DNA of 60,000 bases from Cristatella mucedo (Eukaryota > Bryozoa > Phylactolaemata > Cristatellidae), in contig WPIO01000019.1 in NCBI GenBank assembly GCA_009760855.2, positions 1,721,001-1,781,000 of the forward strand, read 5' to 3'. The notes under the pieces are model-generated. The model was given only the letters and a program-made list of their open reading frames with translations. It was not told the origin of the DNA and did not search any database. Below, one piece after another: positions 10,125 through 22,300 of this stretch (the stretch's first letter is position 1; the number at the start of each line of letters is the position of its first letter). A program made the position numbers and the translations under genes.

Positions 10125-13100
10125 AATAATAATGATGTTAATGATAATAAAATAATAATAATAATAATAATAATGTACTTGATAAAGCGCCCTCAGATAC
10201 TTGATCTCTTTCTAGGCGCTTTACATTTGCTGCAAAGGGAAATGCAATTAAATGGTAAGTAAAATCATGCTTAAACAAACAAAATGAATAACATAGTTAG
10301 GGGTGACATGCACAGGGTCAGCATGCAAATGTGGTTAGTGGCAGCATGCACGGTGTCAGCACGCATAAGCACGTGAAGGACGAATCACAGGGACCCACTA
10401 AATGCTGTCCTAAATATGTGTTTTAAAGTTCCTTTTAAATGTGGTCAGGTCAGGGGATGTTCTGACGCAGGTCGAGAGGGAGTTCCAGGCTTTGGGAGCC
10501 TACGAACTAAATAAACGGTCTCCAAAGGATTTGAGGTTTGTACGAGGTATTTCTAGACTGTTGGATTCTGAAAAGCGGGTGGTACGATGCTTGGCCTGAT
10601 GAGGGAGTATGTCGTGGAGAGATAGGCTGGAGCCATAGAATGAAGGGACCTAAAAGTAAGCGACAAAACTTTAAAGTCAATCCGTTGCTTGACCGGTAGC
10701 CAGTGCAGGTCGGCGAGAAGTGGAGTAATGTGGCAACTGCGACGCTCACGACAGACAAGCCTAGCTGCAGAGTTTTGCACCAGCTGCAATCGCCTGATCG
10801 CACATGCTGGTAGGCCAGTAAGCAGTGAGTTGCAGAAGTCGAGACGGGATGTCACGAATGCATGGACGTTAGATGTGGTATCTTTATCTAAACAAGCCCG
10901 AATTTTAGCAATGTTATGAAGCTGAAAATAGGCAGATTTGACCGTGGAGCTGATATGGTCGTCTAACGAGAGGTCGCTTTGGAATATGACACCTAGATTT
11001 CGAGCTGATTCGACAGGAGATATGCTGGCAGAGCCAATTTTGAGCGTCAGCCTTTCCAATTTCTGAATCACACTGGGTTTGCCCATAACTAGTAAGTTAG
11101 TTTTGCCATCGCTTAGTTTTAGAAAATTTGCTGCCATCCATGTGCGGATGTCATCAATGTATGCAGCAAGTGAGTTTAGAGAATTTAAGGTGCTCGAAGG
11201 CTAGGAGGGATCAAAGAAAATGTACAACTGAGTGTCATCCACATAGAAGTGAAAGCCTAGATTGTGCTTGGCAATCACATCAGCAAGAGGCAGAGTATAA
11301 ACCGTGAAAAGAACCGGACCTAGCACAGATTCCTAAGGTACCCCATATCTCAGAGGTTCCTCGGATGATCTTTGTCCATTCACATGAATACTCTGGAGTC
11401 TCCCACTGAGATAGGACTTGAACCATTGCAATGCAATGCCAGTAATGCCCGGGCAAGATGAGAGGCACTCAAGAAGAACTTTGTGATCGATGGTGCCAAA
11501 AGCTGCCGAAAGATCGAGCAAAACAAGCAGAGACACTCTACCCATGTCTGCATTCCTAAGTAGGTCGTTGTATACCCTAAGCAATGCTGACTCTGTGGAG
11601 TGATTAGCTCTAAAGCCAGACTGGAACTTACTAGCAAGGTGTGAGGTTTCGATATATGAGTTTAGCTGGTCTGCCACGACCCGTTCCAGTGTCTTTGATA
11701 GGAATGGTAGAAGGGAGACTGGGCGGTAGCTGCTCACGCTCTCTTGGTTTAGTGTTGCTTTCTTGAGGAGAGGCCTGACAGCTTTTTTGAAAGGTGCTGG
11801 GGCATGACCTGAGGCTAATGACATAGTAATGATGTTAGTTATGCATGGCAGCAGCAGATCAATGCAACGTAGGAGCAGGACGTGGGAATAGGGTCCAGAG
11901 GACTTGTTGTCTTCTTTGATTGAGATACGAACTTTAGGACTAGATCACTAGTGACCTGCTTAAATGCAGACATTGAGGTGCAGCCAGGAACCGAGGAACA
12001 GCATTCTAGTGGGGAGGTTGTCATCGCAGGGATGGATTCCCTGATCTTGTCTATCTTCTGCACAAAGAATCGAGAGAAGCGATCGGCTAGATCATTACAA
12101 GGATCATCAGGTAAGGAGCTAATCTGGGAACGGTTGGGATGGTTTATTGTCGACATCAGCATTTTTGTATTGTGCATCTGTGATTCAACAATGTTTCTAT
12201 AGAAGCTAGACTTGACCTTTGCTAGGATCGATTGGTATGACTTACAGTAGTCTTCATAAGCCTGTCGATGGACAGTTAGTCCTGATCTTTTGTACGCTTT
12301 TTCAAGCTTTCGTTTAGTCGACCTGGCTAGTTTAATGTCTGTGGTAAACCATAGACCGTCTAGGCGGGGGGGGGGGGGGCACAGTGCGCTTTGTCAGAGG
12401 TGCAAACTCGTCGAGCGTGTCAGCTAGTGTCTTGTTGTAGCTATCTACCAATGATGACAGATCAGAGGGAAGACTGAGCAGCAGAGTCGAGACAGATATT
12501 GTCGCACGGACAGCATCGATGTCAAGGGTCTTGAGGTTTTGCGATTCACAGGTTATTTTAGAGGATGTGGGCACACACTGTAGATTGAATGAGATCTGCA
12601 TGTGGTCAGATAAGCAGGATTTGGTAATAATTGGTGATGACAAGTGCAGTTGTATGAGAAAATCTGGTCGAGTGGGTGACCCTTGATGTGGGTAGGGCCA
12701 TGCACATCAGCCACAAGAGACAATGAGTCAGTCAATGCACGAAATTCGGTGGTGAAAGGGTCAGATAAGTTATCAAAGTGAACGTTGAAATCACCCATAA
12801 CGAGGAAGGATCGATTTCTTGCACACAGAATCGAAATGAGATCGGAGAAATCTGAGATAAAGGAGGATTTGGTACCTGGTGGGCGATAGACTACTGCCAC
12901 TGCTTGTTTTCGGGTGAGACCGAGACAATTGATTCAAAAGACTGCTTCGAGGGTACTGCAAATGGCTTGAAGTTGAATTTCGAGCGCACGATAATAGCAA
13001 CTCCACCTCCAGTTTTGATTGGTCTAGGGGTGTGAAAGAACAAGAAACCGGATGGAGTAGCATCTTTAATTGTCGGGCAGTTGATCGATTTCAGCCAGGT

Positions 13101-13200
13101 TTCAGTTAGGGCGAGCAGGTCGATCCTCCGTTTAGCATGTTGGGCGCTTAAAAATCCTGCTGACCGTTCAGCCATATTCATTTTGCACACAGAAGATGTG
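10125..13200 (-). pseudogene. LINE-A copy 1: long, degraded CR1/L2-type retrotransposon
   Basis: An ORF2-type protein broken by frameshifts and stops. From 5' (right) to 3' (left): APE endonuclease with LLALTETWLKS near 13100 and VMGDFNVHF near 12790; linker; reverse transcriptase with SYRPVSLLPFLSKTLERVV near 11720, the palm motif LLDLSAAFGTIDH near 11520 and [11 protein letters not shown] near 11240; C-terminal thumb with NLGVIFQSDLSLDDH and LHWLPVKQRIDFKVL. It ends with the 3' UTR, hairpin and (att)n tail at about 10125-10170. This domain order is that of the CR1/L2 group of non-LTR retrotransposons. A run of 14 G at 12366-12379 disrupts the reading. Sequence upstream of 13200 may still be element 5' end but differs from copy 2. 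Confidence 0.9.
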
Positions 13201-14128
13201 TTTCAATATATCTTACTCAAAAGGTCTTACAGAGCATCGACAGAATTTGCAGCCGGATATATCGGGCACTGCACGAAGTCCCTGGAAGCATCTGGACAGG
13301 CATTTGGAACAACTGGCAAACACGTTCTCAAGAACTGGCCACGAGACGCTGAGGAGGTGGCAATTGCACGAACGAGCAATGTGGCTGCCAGCAGCCGTAG
13401 CAAAAGTTTTTCTGGGCAGGTGAGGACGTGCAAAAAATGACCGATGTTTAGGGCCAGGTTCTGCATTGTCACCATCGCTAGATGGCTTGTAGTTAGGTTG
13501 CATTAGATGCACGATACTCAAGGGGTCTGCTGATCGCGGAAGGCCACTCGAACTATGTCGGCAACACTAAATAAGTGAGGTACCCGTAGTAGGAGCATAT
13601 TAGAGGTATCTGAGCGCCGAGCTCGAGCTCGCTTGTCGTGCAGGGAAAGTTCGTCTGGTGCGGTCGACAGTAAGAAGTGTTGCTACTGCCAAATCGCCGG
13701 CATCATTGGCTAGCAGCTAGATGGTTAGCGATCGAATGATTCGTTCCAGTTGACATCCCTCTCGAGAAAGCTCCAAAATTGGACAGCTTCCATAGAAACG
13801 CATTATACATGGGAGGTCGTATGCCAGCACATTGTATCTAACGTCTGCTTACGTACAGTAATTGCTGCTGCTCGTCATTTATTTTGACAGCGTCACAAAG
13901 TTTTTTCACCAAAACCCAATTTATGTAGTATTGGTACCCGATTGTTTTAGTGTGAGCAGAGGCGGAAGCAACCAGAACTTCCAGGCAGTGTAAATGTAGC
14001 AATTCAAATTCAGATGTCAGCAGTCAGTCAGTTCATCGTCATGCCATGGCGCTACCACCGTCCTTACACAAGATTGTTTTCAGTTGCCGGTACCCTGTCA
14101 GATGCCTAGTAGAACAGTTGAGCCACAA

Positions 14129-14217
14129 GTAATAATAATAGTAATACATTTGTTATAACCCCCCTCGGAGAACTAAAAAATATTTTTTCTAGGCTCTTTA
14201 CATTTGCTGCAAAAAAG
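14129..14217 (-). mobile_element. LINE-A 3'-end fragment, short
   Basis: The complement of the family 3' end: aataataatagtaat tail, then cctcggagaact, ctaggctctttacatttgct and gcaa. Only about 90 bp, diverged. Confidence 0.6.
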
Positions 14218-14587
14218 AACAAAAAAGCACATCCTCGGTAGCATATGCATGGAATTTTGGGTGTCTTGCTCTAAAATGACTTCTATGGATTGCAACATCA
14301 GCTCAGAAGAATCAAGCTTGCCTACTTTCAGCTACACAAGCTTTGCAAAAAGAAAAGGAAGCCCATGTAACCTAATAAACATTATGGATGCCTATCAAGG
14401 GCATTTAACAGTAACCACCAGAAATGCTATACCAGGGACAAAAGCAACTGCAATTGTTTGCTACAAGCATCACTAATCAAAATCTGCCATCTCAATAAGT
14501 AGTTGGTCAAAGGAGTCAGCCCGATTTAAACCAAATTTATGAGTCAACCAGCAGGGAAATCTCAAATAACTAGGGGGCATAAACTCC

Positions 14588-14950
14588 AACTAGCATAATA
14601 ATAATAACAACAACAATAATGCACTTGATAAAGTGCCCTCAGAGAACTCAAATCTCTTTCTAGGCGCTTTACATTTGCTGCAAAGGGAAACACGATTGAA
14701 TGGTGAGTAATATCATGCTTGATAAACTAAATGAATAACATGGTTAGGGGTGACATGCACAGGGTCAGCATGCAAGTGTGGCAGCATGTACAGCACCAGA
14801 ATGCATAAGTACACGAAGGACGAATCACAGGGACCCACTAAATGTTGGTCCTAAATAGGTATGTTTTCAAGTTCCTTTTAAATGTGGTCAAGTCAGAGGA
14901 TGTTGTGACACAAGTCGGGAGGTTGGGAGTGAGTTCCAGGCACATGGAAG
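14588..14950 (-). mobile_element. LINE-A 3'-end copy
   Basis: A tail of (aat)n and (aac)n, the 3' hairpin (aaagtgccct...aggcgcttt), the 3' UTR with ggttaggggtgacatgcaca, and the final codons of the ORF before truncation at about 14950. Confidence 0.85.
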
Positions 14951-15544
14951 GATAATAATGACTAACCACCAATTATACGAAGCCGATCGGGTTAAACCAC
15001 CTGCCGAAATTTAAAAACAAATTTAAGCAATCTTTGTGGATCGCATCTCTTTTCATGAAAACGGCGAATGTAGAGAAAGGTAGCTGATTTTTAAATTCCA
15101 CCTTTAGCTCTTGTAAAATAATCTTGTGCTCTATACAAAGGAAACCAATGGAGCCCCATCACATCTTAAGATTTAGACAAAGCAGCCAATTCAGTGAGAT
15201 TTTGTAGATCAGCATTTTTTATCGAGTCCACCAAGAGAGGAGTTGCAGTGGGGTAGAACAAATCAACAGGAAGTAGCTGCTCTATCGGGAAGCAATATAG
15301 ACAGCCGGTTATCAGGTTATCAGGTGAGTGATGGTGTGTAATTGCAGAGCCACAGTCCTGACCATACACAAAGACTGTACCGAGACCTAGGCAGTACAAA
15401 AATCTGATGGTTGAGATAGCCATCAACGACGATCTGGCACGATTTAAGCGAACGTATTTTTTTAATCAGGCTCCCAGAACAGCAGGTGATTGTATCTCCC
15501 CCATGCAGGCTCCCAGCACACCAACTGAAGTACTTTCAGCCTGT

Positions 15545-16105
15545 GCTTGTATAAGTTTCGTTCGGTGCTCGTCTAAGTTGCTTCGGTGCTTGTCTAAGCT
15601 GCTTTCCATTGCGGTCTGAGCTTGTCTACGTTTCGGTCTATATGTGCCAACGTTTCGGTCTGTGCTAGTCTACGTTTCGGTCTGTGCTAGTCTACGTTTC
15701 GGTCTGTGCTAGTCTACGTTTCGGTCTGTGCTAGTCTACGTTTCGGTCTGTGCTAGTCTACGTTTCGGTCTGTGCTAGTCTACGTTTCGGTCTGTGCTAG
15801 TCTACGTTTCGGTCTGTGCTAGTCTACGTTTCGGTCTGTGCTAGTCTACGTTGAGGTCTGTACTAGTCTACGTTTCGGTCTGTGCTAATCTACGTTTCGG
15901 TTTGTGCTAGTCTACGTTTCGGTCTGTGCTAGTCTACGTTGAGGTCTGTGCTAGTCTACGTTGAGGTCTGTGCTAGTCTACGTTGAGGTCTGTGCTAGTC
16001 TACGTTGAGGTCTGTACTGGTCTGCGTTGAGGTCTGTACTAGTCTACGTTGAGGTCTCAGCTTTTCTATGTTGCATGTTTCGGTCTGTGCTTGTCTTCGT
16101 TGCGC
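15545..16105. repeat. 22-bp minisatellite with two unit types
   Basis: About 19 clean tandem copies of a 22-bp unit (gtctacgtttcggtctgtgc plus ta/tag), with more degraded copies at both ends. Two variants alternate in blocks: acgtttcggtct in the left part and acgttgaggtct in the right part. It lies in the large prominin intron next to a SINE-2 copy. Confidence 0.93.
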
Positions 16106-16294
16106 CTCAGCTCAGCTCCTGATCCTACTTACCAGATACTGCCAATCAAAGAGGGGTTAATGTCCTGCTGCTGAGTGCCGGCCTGTACCTTATTCCAGAT
16201 ATTAAAATTCCAAATCGAACCTTCGGTCTAAACAGCAGTGACCCCAAGTAGATATAAAATGCCTGACCCGTATGGCCTGGGAGTTAATAAATAA

Positions 16295-16470
16295 ATAAAT
16301 CCTAGCTGATTAAACAGCATCTCTTTGTATAGCGACAGAAGAGCCTTTACGGCTATCACCGCCGCTTGCAGTGGTGATAGAGAATCGCCCACTGCAGGAA
16401 TCGAACCCACGACCTCGGGACCGAGGTCGTGAAACCAACCGCCTTACCTAGTGTGCCATCACGGCTCACC
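16295..16470 (-). mobile_element. SINE-2 copy (tRNA-derived)
   Basis: Minus strand: GAGCCGTGATGGCACACTAG (A box), a palindromic segment at 16411-16434 (cacgacctcgg / ccgaggtcgtg), then a perfect B box GGTTCGATTCC. A body follows with paired GATAGCCGTAAAGGCTCTTC, ending in an A/T-rich tail with aaat repeats. It is a different family from SINE-1: the body and 3' end do not match LINE-A. Confidence 0.8.
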
Positions 16471-17003
16471 CAATTACAGCTGAAGTGCTCTATCTAGGTG
16501 CATACTCTCTGTACGCCAAACGTTTCTATATGTATAAAAAATTGTCAACCCACAGCACTAACCTTCGCTCAGGGATACCCCCTCTTATGCTCGTAATGAG
16601 AAACTACCAGTTCAGGGCTGATTGCCAACTAAGAGCCGTAGAGCTCCTTCGATAAAGGTGACTCGAGACTCAACTTTCTAGAATTCAAATGCAACCTAGT
16701 AGCCGTGTTTAGCATAAGTAGAAGAGGCCGAGAGGAATTTTTTCGGCAACTGCCAATCGAGTTACTGCTGTCCAGAATAGAGCAAACGAGAGCTAGTGAG
16801 ATCTAGAACAGAGCCAACGAGAACTAGTGATATTTAGAATAGAGCCAATGAGCTGGTGATATCTAGAATAGAGCCAGCCAATGAGCTCGTGAGATATTTT
16901 AACGAACCTTTGCAGTACCACTAGGCTCGAATGCTTGATTGCGAAGTTTAGGAATATACACAATCTATGATTACAACTTTTGTAATCACTTTAAAAGAAA
17001 TAG

Positions 17004-17169
17004 AAGCTGATTAAAAGCCTCTTTTAGTATAGCAACAGAAGAGCCTTACAGGCTATCACCACCACTTGCAGCCGAAATAAAGCATTGCCTAATGCAGGAT
17101 TCAAACCCACGACCTCGGGACCGAGGTCGTGAAAAGCAACCGCCTTACGCAGTGAGCCATCACGGCTCG
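17004..17169 (-). mobile_element. SINE-2 copy
   Basis: Minus strand GAGCCGTGATGGCTCACTG (A box), then the same palindromic insert around 17111-17134, the B box GGGTTTGAATCC (one change), and the body ending at the tail gctgattaaaa. About 700 bp from the 16.3 kb copy and in the same orientation. Confidence 0.8.
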
Positions 17170-19368
17170 TCAATGTGATCTAACGAAGTTCGTCGATATC
17201 GGGATCTCTACTAGACTGCAGAGTGATCGCTTTAGCAGACCGAGGGCTTGAAAGATAAGGACGGCTGGTTGTCACCCACACAAAAATGATGCAAAATGTT
17301 ACGAGTTCGAATTACGTTCCCGAGAGGTGGTGTGCTGATCCAAGAGAAGTGAAGGATCAAAAAAGAGACTTGTGAAAGTCAGCAGGTGACATCTCTTTTA
17401 GATGAGACCTAACAGTCACACGACACTGTCTGAATGCTGTTGGATAAGAATGATTAAAATTAGGTCATGCAACGCCGTCCATACCGATAGCTGCTCTCTA
17501 TCTCTGAGACTGATCCTGTACCAATGAGGTCGACAGCACCAGAGAGGCCGAGCAGGTCAAAAGCAGTGAACAGCATTCCCTTCAACATTACTGCATAGGA
17601 TACCATTATTAACATGCCACTGCAGGATATTTTAGGTGTCAAGGCTAGTTCGCATAAACTCGTAACACCCTTTCAAAATTGCGTGAAAAATTAAAAGTGT
17701 TTTTGTTAGCCACATTTGCTCACGAGATATGCCGGTTTTTCGTTACTGTTTGGCATATCGTGTCGGCTAAACCATAGCAGCCCGGTACTTAAAAGATTGG
17801 ATTGAATAGGTTGCAATGGGCTAGGTACAAAATTGAACAGGGTTCAGTCATGTTTAGCAACTGAATCTGAAACTTAAACTGTAACGATTTGTAAGGAAGA
17901 AGAATGTGTAGGGTGAGTGCTTCATTGGCAAAGAAAAGCCGTGTACATTTTCGGATGCTGCAGGCATCCGGACAGAGTTCGATAGACATCAATAGTATTG
18001 CTGATGCTTGCACAAGCCTACAAAATGCCGAATGATAGTGGACAACGACAGTGAATTTAACACTTCTTTCCCCTGGGTCATCGCACCGGCCGTGGGTTCG
18101 AGTAAATATTTTAACTTAAAAGCATGGCTGCTACCTTTTGACTAGCTGCAGGCTTGAGTATGCACGCAAATCGCATGGGTAGACTGTGATTGCAAACATA
18201 AAAAAAATATGTGATGAGACCTAACAAGCAGGAAAACTACCTTCAGAGACTCCACAAACAATCAATTAATTAATTATGCACAGCTACGATGGTAATACAT
18301 ACCACGTGACCAATGAGCTCTACTGGTACTGACAATGCTCTAGGGGCAGGACAGAAAAGGAAGATAGGCCTAGCTCATAAAGATTCCGAGATCGCTTCAT
18401 ATCCAGTAAACTTCTGTCCATCACTCCCTATCTGAAGCCCTGTCCAGCTGAGTGTCCCACAAGAAAGAAACTTGGATGAGATTTTGTCGCCAGCGCACAA
18501 AATCTGCTCTCTGCATTCTGTTACATGATAAATATGAATCAAACGAGCTCAATGCCCGACATGAAATCCCTAGATAAGCAGCACAGCAGCACTATTAGAA
18601 TAAGTTCACTGCATTTTTACTTTTTACTTTTTCACTCATTTAAACCAAGGCCGGGTCACTGGTTGGAGGGTTGTGAGATTCACATTAAGGGCAGGCCAAG
18701 ACAACACAAGCAAATCGAAGCTTTAACTGACAACATACTTTAGTGGGAGACTACTACCATGTGGGCAACCGACAAAGAGTAAATAAAGAATCCGATCGAT
18801 GTGCATGGAATGGCAGTATGCTTCGGGTTAAGAGAAGTTACAATTCAACCTAAACTACCATTTTCCACTGGTGCTCGATAAAAAAAGCCTTGCACTTACT
18901 TAGTGGACCTCCCACTCACCCCATATGGATGCATCCAAGCAGGAAACGCAAGGCTGCCATCACCAAATGAAAAGGCGAAAGAACCATGTCATTCCCAATC
19001 TGGTCAAAATATTGTGTCACACCTCTGCAGATAAGCAACGGCCACAGAAAAGACCTCATCCGAAATAAGCCTAATGCATGATAGAGAATCTGGCATCACT
19101 AGCTAGGCCCCATATGAAGAGGAGCAGAGCATTGATTAAGCCTTAACGATGCCTCGAGGACAATTTTCTGCCCATCCAAAGGATGGGTCCTCAGCTAGTA
19201 TGCTAGAGAATAAAAAAACATATATATTGGAACTATCTCGTATCACTCAGCATCAGTTCTGTCGACTACAAGCAATACAATTATCAGCATAAATATATTA
19301 GCAATAACATTCTTCTGAAGGCTCACTTGCTATTCTTCGGATTAGTTTAAGCTTGGGCTAAATCACAT
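17170..19368. other. Intronic stretch without recognised elements
   Basis: Part of the large prominin intron between a SINE-2 copy and LINE-A copy 2. I see no exon, RNA gene or named transposon. It is a possible location of the missing exon between exon 1 and TM1. Confidence 0.5.
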
Positions 19369-22300
19369 AATAATAGTAATAATAATAATAATACACTTGA
19401 CAAAGCGCCCTTAGAGAACTCAAATCTCTTTCTAGGCACTTTACATTTGCTGCAAAGGAAACGCGATCGAATCGTGAGTGGTATCATGCTTGATTAACAA
19501 CACGAATACCATGGTTAGGGGTGACATACACAGGGTCAGCATGCAAGTGTGGTTAGTGGTAGCGTGCAACAGTCTACGATTACCATAATTATATACCATA
19601 TTATATACCAAATACCATATTACGATACCCATAAGCACATAAAGAACGACTCACAGGGACCCACTAAATGAGTCACAAATAAGTGTTTTTAATTTCTTTT
19701 TAAATGTGGTCAAGGCAGGGGATGTCGTAATGCAAATCGGGAGTGAGTTCCAGGCTTTGGGAGCATACAAACTAAATGCACGGTCTCCAAAGGTCTTGAG
19801 GTTTGTATGAGGTATAAGTAAACAGTTAGTTTCTGAAAAGTGGGTTGTACGATGCTTGGCCTGGTGGGGGAGTGGATCTGATAGGTAGGGTGAAGCCAAA
19901 GAATGAAGGGACCTAAAAGTGAATGAAAAAACCTTGAAGTCGATCCGTTGCTTGACTGGTAGCCAGTGCAGGTCGGCGAGAAGTTGTGTGATGTGGCAAC
20001 TACGATGCTCACGACAGACAAGCATAGCTGCAGAGTTTTGCACCAGCTGTAAGTGCCTGATTGCACATGCCGGTAGACCAGCAAGCAGTGAGTTATAGAA
20101 GTCAATACAGGATGTCACAAATGTATGGACCAACTTAGATGTGATATCCCTGTCTATACGAGTCCCGAACTTTAACAATGCTGAAAGTAGGCAGACTTTA
20201 TTGTGGAGCTGATGTGGTCCTCTAACGAAAGGTCACTTTGGAACATTAAACCTAGATTTTGTGCAGATTCAACAGGAGATATGCTGGCACAGCCTATTTT
20301 AAGCTTTAGCCTTTCCAATTTCTGAATCACTTGGCTTGCCCATCACTAGTAAGTTAGTTTTATCATTACTCAATTTGAGACAATGTGCTGCCATCCATGT
20401 GCAGATGTCATCAATACATGAAGCAAGGGAGTTGAGAGAATTCGAGGTGCTCGAGGGTTGGAAGGGATCAAAGCAAAGGTACAACTGAGTGTCATCCGCA
20501 TAGAAGTGAAAGCCTAGATTGTGCTTGGCAATCACACCGGCGAGATGGGAAGTATAAACCATGAAACCTAGCACGGAGCCCTGAGTTACTCCATATTTCA
20601 GAGGTACCTCGATGATATTTATCCATTCACATCAATACTCTGGAGTCTTCCAATGAGATAAAACCTGAACCATTGCAGAGAAATACCAGTGATTCCTATG
20701 CGAGATGAGAGGCGCTCAAGAAGGACTCGATGATCAATAGTATCAAAAGCTACCGAGAGATCGAGCAAAATAAGCAGAGATACTCTACCCATGTCTGCAT
20801 TTCTACGTTGATCTTTGTACACCCGAAGCGATGCTGATTATGTGGAGTGATTAGCTCTAAAGCCAGACTGGAGCTTACTAGCAAGGTTAGAAGTTTCAAT
20901 ATTTGAGTTCAGCTGGTCTGTCACGATTCGTTCCAGTATCTTTGATAGGAATGGTAGAAGGGAGACTGGGCGGTAGTTGCTCAAATTCTCTAGGTCTAGT
21001 GTCTTTGAGTAGTGGCCTGACTACATCTTTTTTGAAAGGTGCTGGGACATGACCTGAGGCTAATGACACATTAATGATGTTAGTTATGCATGGCAGCAGC
21101 AGATCAATGCAACGTAGGAGCAGAACAGTAGGAATAGGGTCCAGAGGACTTGTTGTCTTCTTTGATTGAGATACGAACTTTAGGACTAGATCACTAGTGA
21201 CCTGCTTAAATGCAGACATTGAGGTGCAGCCAGGAACCGAGGAACAGCATTCTAGTGGGGAGGTTGTCATCGCAGGGATGGATTCCCTGATCTTGTCTAT
21301 CTTCTGCACAAAGAATCGAGAGAAGCGATCGGCTAGATCATTACAAGGATCATCAGGTAAGGAGCTAATCTGGGAACGGTTGAGATGGTTTATTGTCGAC
21401 ATCAGCATTTTTGGATTGTGCACCTGTGATTCAACAATGTTTCTATAGAAGCTAGACTTGGCTTTTTGCCAAGTCTAGCTTTTTTGCAAGGACCTATTGG
21501 TACGACCTACAGTAGTCCTCGTATGCCTGTCGATGTCAGTCCTGATCTTTTGTATGCTTTTTCAAGCTTGTGCTTAGTAGACCTTGCAAGTTTAATGTCT
21601 GTGGTAGACCATACGCTGTCTGAGCAAGGGCTTAGTCAGAGGTGCTTAGTCAGTGTGCTTAGTCGGAGGTGCCAACTAGCTGAGCCTGTCAGGTAGTGTC
21701 GTGTTGTAGCTATCTACCAATGATGACAGATCGAAGGGGTTACTGAGCAGCTGAGGCGAAGCAGATATTCTCGCACGGACAGCATCGACGTCGAGGGTCT
21801 TGAGGTTTCGCGATTTACATATAATTTTAGAGGAGAAGGAGGAGGGCACAACGACATTGTAGACATGAGACCTGCATGCAGTCAGATAAGGAGAAATTAG
21901 TAATCATTGGTGATGACAAAGTGCAGTTGTATGAGAAAATTTGGTGGAGTGTGTGACTCTTGATGTGAGTAGGGCCATGCACATGAGCCACAAGAGACAA
22001 TGAGTCAGTCAATGCACGAAATTCAGTGCTGCAGGCGTCAGATAAGTTACCAAAGTGAATGCTGAATTCAGCCATAACGAGGAAAAACAATTTCTTGCAC
22101 ACAGAATCGAAATGAGATCGGAGAAATCTGAGAAAAAGAAGGATTTGGTACCCGCTTGGCGATAGACTACTGCCACCATCGGCAGCTTGTTTTTGGGTGA
22201 AATCAAGAAGATCGATTCAAAAGACTATTTCGCGGGTACTGCAAATAGCTTGAAGTTGAATTTCGAGTGCACGATAACAGCAACTTTACCTCCAGTTTTG

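Noticed and set aside
11951-12202. Two almost identical 83-codon plus-strand frames at 11951 and 21197, which look like conserved genes
   Set aside because: They are the antisense of the LINE-A linker region; identity comes from the near-identical patch between the two copies.
15166-15426. An 86-codon minus-strand frame with a hydrophobic start, considered as a secreted protein or exon
   Set aside because: No family recognised and no splice context. It may be part of an old LINE 3' end.
15545-16105. The 22-bp tandem array considered as a CRISPR array
   Set aside because: Units are directly tandem with no unique spacers, and the sequence is plainly eukaryotic.
16380-16460. A- and B-box motifs considered as genuine tRNA genes
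   Set aside because: They do not fold into a full cloverleaf with an acceptor stem, are followed by a shared SINE body, and occur in several diverged copies.
17460-17642. A minus-strand frame with FDLLGLSGAVDLIGTGSV, considered as a prominin exon or a LINE palm motif
   Set aside because: It matches neither closely, and no phase-compatible splice sites support it.
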